From contig NZ_JAUSWJ010000001.1 in the NCBI RefSeq assembly GCF_030815145.1, positions 1,302,001-1,366,000 of the forward strand: DNA of 64,000 bases, read 5' to 3'. Position numbers and translations under genes: made by a program. This DNA is from Kaistia geumhonensis (lineage in GTDB: Bacteria; Pseudomonadota; Alphaproteobacteria; Rhizobiales; Kaistiaceae). The stretch's first letter is position 1; each line of letters starts with the position of its first letter. Under the pieces are notes generated by a model that saw nothing but the letters and a program-made list of their open reading frames with translations, searched no databases and was not told the DNA's origin. This document shows, piece after piece, positions 55,264-63,661 of this stretch.

Positions 55264-56715
55264 TCAGACGCTCATGCAGACATATTTCAGCTCGAGATAG
55301 TCGTCGATGCCGTGGCGGGAGCCCTCGCGGCCGAGGCCCGACGACTTGATCCCGCCGAACGGCGCCTCGGCGGTCGAGATGAGGCCGGTATTGACGCCGA
55401 CCATGCCGAATTCCAGCGCCTCGGCAACGCGCCAGACGCGGCCGAGGTCGCGGGCGTAGAAATAGGAGGCGAGGCCGAATTCGGTGTCGTTGGCCATCGC
55501 GATCACCTCGTCCTCGCTCTCGAAGGCGACCAGCGGCGCGACGGGTCCGAAGGTCTCCTCCTCGAGGATCCGCATGCCGCGCTCGACGCCCGCGAGCACC
55601 GTCGGCTGGAAGTAGTTTCCGCCGAGCGCGGAGCGCGAGCCGCCGACGATCACGCGAGCCCCGAGACGAACGGCGTCCTCGACATGCGCCTCGACCTTTT
55701 CCACCGCGGCGCCGTCGATGAGCGGGCCGATGGCCACGCCGGGATCGCGGCCGTTGCCGACCTCGAGGCGGGCGGTCGCGGCGGCGATCTTGTCGGTGAA
55801 GGCCTCCATCACGCCCTGCTGGACATAGATCCGGTTGGCGCAGACGCAGGTCTGCCCGGAATTGCGGTATTTCGCGATGATCGCGCCCTCGACGGCGGCA
55901 TCGAGATCGGCGTCGTCGAAGACGATGAAGGGCGCGTTGCCGCCGAGTTCAAGCGACAGCTTCTTGATGTCGTGCGCGCACTGGCGCATCAGGATGCGGC
56001 CGACCTCGGTGGAGCCGGTGAAGGTCAGCTTGCGCACCTTCGGATTGGTGCAGAGCTCGAGGCCGAGCGCCTTCGAGTCGGTGCCCGTCACGATGCTGAG
56101 AAGGCCGGGCGGCAGGCCGGCGCGCTCGGCCAGAACGGCCATGGCGAGCGCCGAGAGCGGCGTCTCGCGCGCCGGACGGCCGACAAAGGCGCAGCCCGCC
56201 GCGAGAGCCGGGGCGACCTTGCGCGCGATCATCGCATTGGGGAAGTTCCACGGCGTGATCGCGCCGACGACGCCGATCGGCTGCTTGAGGACGAGGATCC
56301 GCTTGTCGCGCTGGTGACCGGGAACGACGTCGCCATAGACGCGGCGTGCCTCCTCGGCGAACCACTGGATGAAGCTTGCGCCATAGACGATTTCGGCCCG
56401 CGCCTCGGCGAGCGGCTTGCCCATCTCGGCCGTCAGGATTTCCGCGAGATCGTCGGCCTTCTCCAGCATGAGCGCCTGCCAGCCGAGGAGCACGGTGCAG
56501 CGCTCCTTCGCCGTTCGCGCCGCCCAGTCCTTCTGCGCGAGCGCGGCGGCGTCGATCGCCTCCCGCATGGCATCGACGCCGAGATCGGCGACGCGGGCGA
56601 CCAGGTCGCCGGTCGCGGGGTTGCGGACGTCGAACGTCGTCGTCCCCGCCTGCCAGCGGCCGGCCACGAAGGCGCGCGTCTCCAGGAGGACGGGATCGCG
56701 GAGTGCAAGGGTCAT
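55264..56715 (-). CDS. gabD: Succinate-semialdehyde dehydrogenase-type aldehyde dehydrogenase
   Basis: A 483-residue ALDH of the GabD group. The motifs are GVVGAITPWNFPNAM, FTGSTEVGRILM, LSLELGGNAPFIVFDDAD with general base E256, and SGQTCVCANR with nucleophile C290. The C-terminal GMVGVNTGLISTAEAPFGGIKSSGLGREG (in parts) is typical of succinate-semialdehyde dehydrogenases. One oddity is R180 in FVGRPARETPLSAL, where lysine (KPA) is usual and helps bind the cofactor. It starts at MTLALRD, 1 base after the preceding dehydrogenase gene. Together they could oxidise 4-hydroxybutyrate to succinate. The assignment to that exact aldehyde is by family resemblance. Confidence 0.87.
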   Translation of the reverse strand: MTLALRDPVLLETRAFVAGRWQAGTTTFDVRNPATGDLVARVADLGVDAMREAIDAAALAQKDWAARTAKERCTVLLGWQALMLEKADDLAEILTAEMGKPLAEARAEIVYGASFIQWFAEEARRVYGDVVPGHQRDKRILVLKQPIGVVGAITPWNFPNAMIARKVAPALAAGCAFVGRPARETPLSALAMAVLAERAGLPPGLLSIVTGTDSKALGLELCTNPKVRKLTFTGSTEVGRILMRQCAHDIKKLSLELGGNAPFIVFDDADLDAAVEGAIIAKYRNSGQTCVCANRIYVQQGVMEAFTDKIAAATARLEVGNGRDPGVAIGPLIDGAAVEKVEAHVEDAVRLGARVIVGGSRSALGGNYFQPTVLAGVERGMRILEEETFGPVAPLVAFESEDEVIAMANDTEFGLASYFYARDLGRVWRVAEALEFGMVGVNTGLISTAEAPFGGIKSSGLGREGSRHGIDDYLELKYVCMSV

Positions 56716-56716
56716 G

Positions 56717-57883
56717 TCAGAATCCTCGATAGGCGGCGGCATAGATCGCGAGGGCGTCGGCCTCGGTCAGCGGCCGCGGATTGTTGCCGAGCAGCCGCGT
56801 CTGCTTCATCGCGTCGGCTGCGAGGCCGGGAAGGAAGTCCTCGGGCACGCCGGCCTCGCGCAGCGAGCGCGGCAGGCCGCAATCCGCGGCCAGCGCGGCG
56901 AGGCGGTCGCAGAAGGCCGTCGCGCGCTCCGAGAAGGCGACCGCGCCGAGCTCGGGGAAGGCGAAGGGCGCCATCTCGGCATAGGGCTCGGAGACATGCT
57001 CGACGTTGAAGCGCAGCACATGCGGCAGGACGAGCGCGTTCGAGAGCCCGTGCGGGATGTGGAAATGTCCGCCGAGCGGATAGGCGAGCGCGTGGACGGC
57101 GGCGACGGGCGAATTGGCGAAGGCCTGCCCGGCGAGCATGGAACCGAGCAGCATCGCGCTGCGGGCCTCGATGTTGCCGCCGTCACGTACCGCTGTGAGC
57201 AGCGCGCGGCCCATCAGCGCCAGCGCCTCGCGCGCCAGCAGCCTCGAGACGGGATTGTTGTTGGCGTTCAGCGAGGCATAGGCCTCGATGGCATGGACCA
57301 TGGCGTCGATCCCCGTCGCGGCGGTGACATGCGGCGGCAGGCCGAGCGTCAGCTCGGGATCGAGGATGGCGATGTCGGGCAGCAGCACGGGCGAGACGAC
57401 GCCCATCTTCTCGCTCGTCGCCGTCGTGACGATCGAGATCGGCGTGACCTCCGAGCCGGTGCCTGCCGTGGTCGGGATGAGGACGAGCGGCAGCCGGCCG
57501 CCCTTGACCCTGCCGATGCCATAGATGTCCTCGAGCCGTTCCGCGCCGCGCGCCAGCACCGCGACGAGCTTGGCGACATCGAGCGAGGAGCCGCCGCCGA
57601 GGCCGATCACGCCATCGACCGCAGCGCCCCGCGCCGCTTGGGCGGCGGCCTGGATGACCGGCTCGGGCGGGTCGGCCTCGACATCGGCGAAGAGCACGGC
57701 CTCGACTCCCGCCGTGGCGAGCGAGGCAATGGCGCGCTCGACGATCCCGGTGCGGATCATGCCGGGGTCGGTGACGAGCATGACGCGGCGGCCGATGCGC
57801 TCGCTTGCCAGCGCGCCGAGCGCGGCAAGCGCGCCGGTGCCGAACTGGATGCTTCTCGTGGTGCTGAAGATGAAGGGCTTCAT
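56717..57883 (-). CDS. Iron-containing alcohol dehydrogenase
   Basis: A 388-residue group III dehydrogenase. It has GLGGGSSLDVAKLVAV for NAD binding, IPTTAGTGSEVTPISIV, and the metal site built from GIDAMVHAIEAYAS (Asp, His) and HALAYPLGGHFHIPHGLSNA (two His). Family members oxidise lactaldehyde, 1,3-propanediol, 4-hydroxybutyrate or maleylacetate. The gene directly precedes an SSADH-type dehydrogenase in the same operon, which suggests 4-hydroxybutyrate or a similar hydroxy acid as substrate. It follows the ABC ATPase gene after 91 bases. Confidence 0.88.
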   Translation of the reverse strand: MKPFIFSTTRSIQFGTGALAALGALASERIGRRVMLVTDPGMIRTGIVERAIASLATAGVEAVLFADVEADPPEPVIQAAAQAARGAAVDGVIGLGGGSSLDVAKLVAVLARGAERLEDIYGIGRVKGGRLPLVLIPTTAGTGSEVTPISIVTTATSEKMGVVSPVLLPDIAILDPELTLGLPPHVTAATGIDAMVHAIEAYASLNANNNPVSRLLAREALALMGRALLTAVRDGGNIEARSAMLLGSMLAGQAFANSPVAAVHALAYPLGGHFHIPHGLSNALVLPHVLRFNVEHVSEPYAEMAPFAFPELGAVAFSERATAFCDRLAALAADCGLPRSLREAGVPEDFLPGLAADAMKQTRLLGNNPRPLTEADALAIYAAAYRGF

Positions 57884-57974
57884 GCTCTCCTCGCGGCTTT
57901 GAAGACTGTCGGGGATGGGCCGGAGGGCGCTTCGCTGCAGCGCGGCGGCGGCTGGTGCGGGCGGCGCGGACTGA

Positions 57975-59006
57975 TCAGGCGCGGGCGGGATCGAGCACGC
58001 GCGCCACGATCTTCTGGAAGCGCGCGGCGTTGTCGGTCGTCCCGCCGAGTGCCGTGACCCTCTGGTGGTTCACGCAGAAGACGTCGTGCCCGCCGTCGAT
58101 GGCGATGCGCGGCGGAAAGGCGGTGCGGCAGCGCTCCTCCACGAACGGGCAGCGGCCGGCCAGCGGGCAACCCGGCGGCAGGTCGATCGGGCTCGGGATC
58201 TCGCCGGCGAGCGCGAGGCGCGTCTCCGTCTTGAGCGAGGGGTGCGGCAGCAGCACCGAGGCGAGCAGCCCGAGACTGTAGGGATGGCTGGGCTCTGCGA
58301 AGAGGCGCTCCGCCGGGCCGTCCTCCACGATGCTGCCGAGATAGAGCACGATCACGCGGTCGCTGAGGAAGCGCACCGTGGAAAGATCGTGCGAGATGAA
58401 GAGATAGGCGGTGCCGAGTTCGGCCTGCAGCTTCTGCAGCAGTTCGACGATCTCGGCGCGAGCGGTCGGATCGAGCGCCGATGTCGGCTCGTCGAAGACG
58501 ACGAGATCGGGGCGCGTGATGATGGCGCGGCCGATGCCGACGCGCTGCTGCAGGCCGGCGCTGAGCTCTGACGGCAGCTTTTCCAGCATCGCAGGATGAA
58601 GGCCGATCTGCTCTGCCACCTCGACGACCCTCCGGTCGCGATCGGCGCGCGGCATGCCGACATAGATCAGCGGCTCGGCGAGGATGTCGGCCACGCGGTT
58701 GCGGGGGTTGAGGCATTCCGCCGGCTCCTGGAACACCATCTGCATGCGGCCGCGCAGCCCCGGCGAGCGGACATTGAACGATCCGCCGACGGGTTTGCCC
58801 TCGAACAGGATCGTACCGCTCGTCGGCGGCACGAGGCCGAGCAGGCAGCGCCCGACGGTTGTCTTGCCCGAGCCCGATTCCCCGACCAGCGCGACGGTCT
58901 GGCCGCGCTCGATCGAGAAGCTGATGCCGTTGACGGCCTGCACGCGCCGGCGCGAGCCGCCGATCGGGAAATGCTTGACGAGATCGCGCACCTCGAGAAG
59001 CGTCAT
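57975..59006 (-). CDS. Peptide-type ABC importer ATPase (DppF/OppF type)
   Basis: A 343-residue ATPase with Walker A GESGSGKTT, Walker B LVVFDEPTSALDP and the DppF-type C-terminal extension with a cysteine cluster (PPGCPLAGRCPFVEERC). The signature motif is unusual: LSAGLQQRVGIGRA replaces LSGGQQQRV, with two changes in the five-residue core. Because the partner ATPase keeps a normal LSGG, the pair may have one degenerate and one canonical ATP site. The start at MTLLEV overlaps the DppD-type gene by 4 bases. Confidence 0.9.
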   Translation of the reverse strand: MTLLEVRDLVKHFPIGGSRRRVQAVNGISFSIERGQTVALVGESGSGKTTVGRCLLGLVPPTSGTILFEGKPVGGSFNVRSPGLRGRMQMVFQEPAECLNPRNRVADILAEPLIYVGMPRADRDRRVVEVAEQIGLHPAMLEKLPSELSAGLQQRVGIGRAIITRPDLVVFDEPTSALDPTARAEIVELLQKLQAELGTAYLFISHDLSTVRFLSDRVIVLYLGSIVEDGPAERLFAEPSHPYSLGLLASVLLPHPSLKTETRLALAGEIPSPIDLPPGCPLAGRCPFVEERCRTAFPPRIAIDGGHDVFCVNHQRVTALGGTTDNAARFQKIVARVLDPARA

Positions 59007-60016
59007 GTCGCGCCTCCGACAGGAAAGTGGCAGCGGACCGCGGAGCCGCCGGGAAGCTGGCGGAGCGCCGGCCGCTCCATGAGGCAGCGCTGCTGGCGGC
59101 GCACGCAGCGGGCCGCGAAGCTGCAACCGCCCGGCGGCAGCGTCTCTTCCTCGGCCGGGGGCCGCGTCCAGTGCCGGCGCAGCTCCGAGCTGTAGGCGAA
59201 GGCCGCCAGCAGCATGATGCTGTAGGGATGCTGGGGCCGGTCGAAGAAGGTGCCGACGGCGGCGAGTTCCACGATCTCGCCGGCATAGAGCACGGCGATG
59301 CGATCGCAGAAATGCGCCGTGACGGCAATGTCTCGGGTGATGAAGATCGCCGAGGCGTCGTTCGCCCGGATCAGCGCCTTCAGGAGATCGAGGATCTGCG
59401 CCTGGACGGTGACGTCGAGGCCGCTGGTCGCGTCGTCTGAGATGACGAGCGTCGGCGAGCAGGCGAGCGCGATGGCGATCACCACGCGCTGCGCCATGCC
59501 GCCGCTGAGTTCGTGCGGATAGGCGTCGAGCCGGCGCTGCGGGTCGGGAATGGCGACAGCGCGCAGCAGGTCGAGCGCGGCCGTCCGCGCCGCCGCCTTG
59601 TCCAGCCCGCGATGATGGCGCAGCACATTGCCGATATGCTCGCCGACGGTCAGGACGGGATTGAGCTCGCCGCGCGGGTTCGGGATGATCATCGAGAGAT
59701 CGCGGCCGAGGATCGCGCGGCGCGCGTCGTCCTCCAGCTCCGTCATGACCTCGCCGCGGAACGTCACGCGGCCCCGCGTCACGCGGCCCGGTCGCGGCAC
59801 CATGCCGAGGATGGCGCGGGCGAGCGTCGTCTTGCCGGCGCCGGATTCGCCGACGACGCCGACCATCTCGCCGCGCGCGATGGTGAGGTCGATGCCGCGC
59901 AGCGCCTCGACGGCGCTGCCCGTCGGATGCGGGAAGGAGACGTGAAGATCCTCGACGGAGAGCAGCGGGCCGGCGGTGGTCGTCGCGTTCGGCGACGGCA
60001 AGGCGGTTTCGGACAT
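59003..60016 (-). CDS. Peptide-type ABC importer ATPase (DppD/OppD type)
   Basis: A 337-residue ATPase with Walker A GESGAGKTT, signature LSGGMAQRVVIAIALA characteristic of DppD/OppD, and the switch FITRDIAVTAHFCDR. In the latter the usual His of SHD is Arg (TRD), which weakens the gamma-phosphate switch. The D-loop is TSGLDVTVQAQ. The C-terminal oligopeptide-ATPase domain has CSFAARCVRRQQRC. It lies 1 base after the permease gene. Confidence 0.9.
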   Translation of the reverse strand: MSETALPSPNATTTAGPLLSVEDLHVSFPHPTGSAVEALRGIDLTIARGEMVGVVGESGAGKTTLARAILGMVPRPGRVTRGRVTFRGEVMTELEDDARRAILGRDLSMIIPNPRGELNPVLTVGEHIGNVLRHHRGLDKAAARTAALDLLRAVAIPDPQRRLDAYPHELSGGMAQRVVIAIALACSPTLVISDDATSGLDVTVQAQILDLLKALIRANDASAIFITRDIAVTAHFCDRIAVLYAGEIVELAAVGTFFDRPQHPYSIMLLAAFAYSSELRRHWTRPPAEEETLPPGGCSFAARCVRRQQRCLMERPALRQLPGGSAVRCHFPVGGAT

Positions 60017-60017
60017 C

Positions 60018-61028
60018 CTAGCCTCGCGTCCTCGGGTCGAGCATGAAATAGGCGAGGTCGACGAGGAGATAGACGACCAGCGAGAAGACGGCCGAGAACA
60101 CCACGAAGCCGAGTACCGGATTGATGTCGGCGTTCAGCACGGCCTGAACGGCATACTGGCCGGCGCCGCCCCAGCTGAAGACGATCTCGACGAGCACGGC
60201 GCCACCGATCAGGAAGCCGTAGAGCACGCTGACGATGGTGACGATCGAGGGCAGCGAGGCACGGATCGCCTGGCGGCGCACCACCTTGCGCGGCAGGCCG
60301 CAGGTCTCGGCATAGCGGATGAAGTCCGATGCCTGCACCCGCAGCATCGTGGACTGCGTGACCTTGAGGATCGGCCCCGCATTGATGAGGCCGAGCGTCA
60401 CGACGGGCAGCACGAGATGGCTGAGCACGGAGCGCAGCGCCTCGAAGTCGCCCGCGAGGAGGCTGTCGATGATCATGCTGCCGGTGACGAAGGGCGGGTT
60501 CGACAGCGCGATGTCCATGCGCCCGAGCGGCGGCGGCGCGATGCCGAGCACCGAATAAAAGAGATAGATCATCACGAGGGCGAGCCAGAAATCCGGAATG
60601 GCGCCGGCGAGCAGCCCGTAGAGATCGCCGGCCCGGCGCACGGGCCCGCTCCGCTCGGCCGCGGAGGCGATGCCGAGCGGCACGCCGATGACGAGCGCGA
60701 ACCCGAGGCCGAGGGTCACGAGTTCCAGCGTCGCCGGGAAGCGCTCGAGGAGGTCGTCGAGGACCGGGCGCGTCGACTGCCACGAGATGCCGAGATCACC
60801 GCGCAGCACATGGCCGATATAGACGCCGAACTGCGTCACGATCGACTGGTCGAGCCCGAGCGAGGAGCGCAGCGCGGCCACCGATTCCGGCGTCGCGTTG
60901 GGGCCGAGCATCAGCACCGCCGGATCGCCGGGAATGAGCTTCACGAGGAAGAAGCCGACCATCAGGATGCCAAGCAGCTGCGGCACCACGAAGATGAGCC
61001 GGCGCAGGATGTAGCGGGCGAGCGCCAT
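60018..61028 (-). CDS. Peptide-type ABC importer permease (DppB type)
   Basis: A 336-residue permease with six membrane helices. The N-terminus MALARYILRRLIFVVPQLLGILMVGFFLVKLIPGDPA (in parts) is the standard DppB/OppB opening, including the loop LGPNATPESVAALRSSLGLD. The EAA loop reads TMLRVQASDFIRYAETCGLPRK. It is 6 bases from the DppC-type gene and forms the heterodimeric channel with it. Confidence 0.92.
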   Translation of the reverse strand: MALARYILRRLIFVVPQLLGILMVGFFLVKLIPGDPAVLMLGPNATPESVAALRSSLGLDQSIVTQFGVYIGHVLRGDLGISWQSTRPVLDDLLERFPATLELVTLGLGFALVIGVPLGIASAAERSGPVRRAGDLYGLLAGAIPDFWLALVMIYLFYSVLGIAPPPLGRMDIALSNPPFVTGSMIIDSLLAGDFEALRSVLSHLVLPVVTLGLINAGPILKVTQSTMLRVQASDFIRYAETCGLPRKVVRRQAIRASLPSIVTIVSVLYGFLIGGAVLVEIVFSWGGAGQYAVQAVLNADINPVLGFVVFSAVFSLVVYLLVDLAYFMLDPRTRG

Positions 61029-61034
61029 GTCCCC

Positions 61035-62003
61035 TCACCTCGCCTCTGCGCGGCGAACCGCCAGCCGCATCTGCGCCGGATCGGCGAGGATCTCGAGGCT
61101 GCTGCCGACGAGCGCGAAGCCGAACACCGTGATGCCGAGCGCGATGCCGGGCACCACCGAGGGCCACCACTGGCCGGTCGTCACGTTCTGGAAGCCTGTG
61201 GCGATCATCGATCCCCATTCCGGCGTCGGCGCGACCACGCCGGCGCCGACGAAGCTGAGGCCGGCTGTGAGCAGCACTGACCAGCCGATATTGATCGAGA
61301 GCTGGGCGAGCGCCGCGCCGATCGCGTTGGGCAGGATGTGGCGATGGAGGATCGCGAAATCGGAGGCGCCGGCGACAAAGGCGGCGTCGACATAGCGCAT
61401 GCCGCGGATCGAGAGCACCTGGCTGCGCATCAGCCGCAGATAGATCGGGATGTTCACGAAGGCGATGGCGATCACGACGCTGACGATGCCCTGCCCGAAC
61501 ACCGCGACCAGCGCGATGGCGAAGACGAAGACGGGAAAGGCCTGCAGCACGTCGGCCGAGCGCATCACCGCGACGCTGAAGGCCGAGCGCAGGCGCGAGC
61601 GCTGCTCGTAATAGCCGACGACGGCGCCGAGCGGGATGCCGATCAGCGCCGAGAAGCCGGTGCCGAGAAGCGCGATGGTGAGATCGGTGCGCGGCGCGTA
61701 GAGGATGCGGCTGAAGATGTCCATGCCGGTATTGTCGGTGCCGAACCAGTGCTGCCAGCTGGGCGGCTGGAGATAGGCTTCCGGATTGGCGGTGACCGGG
61801 TCATAGGGCGCCAGCCATGGCGCCAGGATCGCGCAGGCCGCGACGGCGATGACGATGACATAGCCGACCGCGAAGAGCGGGCGCCATCGCAGGATCGCCG
61901 CCAGCGCCCGGAGCTGGCGGACCATGCCGGCCCCGGCCCTGCGCTGCGAGACAGGGGCGCCGGCGAAGGAGCCGGCGCCTTTCGATGTCGGGACCGCCGT
62001 CAT
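61035..62003 (-). CDS. Peptide-type ABC importer permease (DppC type)
   Basis: A 322-residue permease with a cytoplasmic N-terminal tail (OppC_N), one helix and a five-helix core. It shows LAPYDPVTANPEAYLQPPSWQHWFGTDNTGMDIFSRI (in parts), which is typical of DppC, and the EAA loop MRYVDAAFVAGASDFAILHRHILPN. The start overlaps the end of the binding-protein gene (ATGA). Confidence 0.92.
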   Translation of the reverse strand: MTAVPTSKGAGSFAGAPVSQRRAGAGMVRQLRALAAILRWRPLFAVGYVIVIAVAACAILAPWLAPYDPVTANPEAYLQPPSWQHWFGTDNTGMDIFSRILYAPRTDLTIALLGTGFSALIGIPLGAVVGYYEQRSRLRSAFSVAVMRSADVLQAFPVFVFAIALVAVFGQGIVSVVIAIAFVNIPIYLRLMRSQVLSIRGMRYVDAAFVAGASDFAILHRHILPNAIGAALAQLSINIGWSVLLTAGLSFVGAGVVAPTPEWGSMIATGFQNVTTGQWWPSVVPGIALGITVFGFALVGSSLEILADPAQMRLAVRRAEAR

Positions 62004-63661
62004 GCCTTGACGGAGAAATCGGCGAAGTTGATCGAGTTCGAGGTGTAGTAGGTGAAGCCCTCGACCTTGTCGCGACGCGCCATGGTGAAGTTCGGCGAGG
62101 CGACGAACACCCAGGGCGCATCGGCCATCACGATCTTCTGGATCTCGAGCATCAGCTCGGTCCGCTTGGCGAGGTCGGTCATCTGCGAGCCGGCCTCGAT
62201 CATCTCGTCGACCTTGGGGTTCGCATAGTTCGAATAATCGACGAAGGACTTCGAATAGAAGTAGAGCCGCAGCGCGAAGACCGGATCGGCGGTCCAGGGC
62301 GCATCGACGAAGAACAGCATCGGCAGCTTCTTCGCCGAGACCTCGTTGAAATAGGTGCCGGCCGGGACCTTCCGCAGCACGAGTTCGACGCCGATCTTGC
62401 GCAGCGAGCTCTGGAACAGGAGCGCGATCGGCTCCTGCACCGGATCGCCGGCATTGTAGGCGATTTCGACCTTGAAGCCGTCCGGCAGGCCCGCTTCCGC
62501 CAGCAGCGCCTTCGCCTTGTCGAGGTCGAGCGAATACTGGTCGAAGGCGTCGCTGTAGCCGGGATAGATCGAGGGCATGCAGCCCTTCATCGGGCTCGCG
62601 ATGTTCTGGAACACCGAGGCGATCACCGCGTCGCGCGGGAAGGCGTAGTTCATCGCCTGGCGCACTTCGGGCTTGTCGAACGGCGCGACCTTGGCGTTGA
62701 GGATGATCCACATCATCGACGAGGCATCGACCGTCTCGATCTTGACGCCGGGTGCCTTGCCGAGCTGCTTGATCTCGAGCGGCTGGAGCGCCTGCGCGAT
62801 ATCGACGGCGCCGCCCTGCAGCAGCGCGGTGCGGGTCGCGGAGGTCGGCACCTCCTTGTAGATGATGGTGTCGATGGCTGGCTTGCCGAGATAGTAGTCC
62901 GGCCGCGCCGTGAAGACGGCCTGCTGGCCGCGCACCAGCGATTTGAGGCTATAGGGGCCGAAGCCGGCCGAGTTGCTCTCGAGGAACTTGCGCGCCCACG
63001 GGTCCTCGGCCGTCGCCATCTCCTTGCACTTCGTCGAGTCGAAGATGTTCGCATAGCGATGCGTCTGGATCTTCAACATGATCGGGTTGGGATGGGTCGG
63101 GTGGAACGAGACCGTGTAGCGGTCCTCGACCTTCACCGCGTCGGGCGAGGCGAGATCCATGAGCCCCACCTGGAAGCCGCCGATCGCGTTCAGCGCGAAC
63201 TTGCGGTCCCAGGTCCACTTGACGTCTTCAGCCGTCAGCTCGTTGCCCCAGTTGCTCTTGACGCCCTTCCGCAGGCGCAGGCGCAGCATCATGCCGTCGG
63301 GCGCGACTTCCCAGCTCTCGGCAAGCCGCCCTTCGAGGTCGGCGTCGCCGGGCAGCGACGGATCGTCGACGATGTTCTCGCGCAGGACACCAGGCACCTT
63401 CGGGTCCGGGATCTTCTTGTAGGCGACGAGACTGTCATAGAGCTGGCCGATGGCGTCGATCGTGCCGAGGCTTCCGTCGAACTCGTTGTCGAGACTCTGC
63501 GGCGTGCCGGGCGCCGCCACGACCAGCGTGCCGGGCGTCGCGGCATGGGCCGCCGAGCCGCCGATCAGGTCGCCCGCCAGCGTGGACGCTGCGAACAGCG
63601 ATGCAAGACGGAGCGTGTCGCGACGGGTGAGCGCCGTCGGCGCATTGGTGCCGTTGGTCAT
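62000..63661 (-). CDS. Peptide-type ABC binding protein with Tat signal
   Basis: A 553-residue family 5 solute-binding protein. The N-terminus carries a twin-arginine signal, TRRDTLRLASLFAAS, with cleavage near AAHAA, so it is exported folded by Tat rather than Sec. The mature part has TLVVAAPGTPQSLDNEFDG, LAESWEVAPDGMMLRLRLRKGVK with the SBP family 5 signature, and DPVFALRLYFYSKSF late in the protein. Such proteins bind peptides, opines, glycosides or other small compounds; the catabolic genes of the operon suggest a small acid or its conjugate. It is the first gene of the seven-gene operon. Confidence 0.92.
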   Translation of the reverse strand: MTNGTNAPTALTRRDTLRLASLFAASTLAGDLIGGSAAHAATPGTLVVAAPGTPQSLDNEFDGSLGTIDAIGQLYDSLVAYKKIPDPKVPGVLRENIVDDPSLPGDADLEGRLAESWEVAPDGMMLRLRLRKGVKSNWGNELTAEDVKWTWDRKFALNAIGGFQVGLMDLASPDAVKVEDRYTVSFHPTHPNPIMLKIQTHRYANIFDSTKCKEMATAEDPWARKFLESNSAGFGPYSLKSLVRGQQAVFTARPDYYLGKPAIDTIIYKEVPTSATRTALLQGGAVDIAQALQPLEIKQLGKAPGVKIETVDASSMMWIILNAKVAPFDKPEVRQAMNYAFPRDAVIASVFQNIASPMKGCMPSIYPGYSDAFDQYSLDLDKAKALLAEAGLPDGFKVEIAYNAGDPVQEPIALLFQSSLRKIGVELVLRKVPAGTYFNEVSAKKLPMLFFVDAPWTADPVFALRLYFYSKSFVDYSNYANPKVDEMIEAGSQMTDLAKRTELMLEIQKIVMADAPWVFVASPNFTMARRDKVEGFTYYTSNSINFADFSVKA

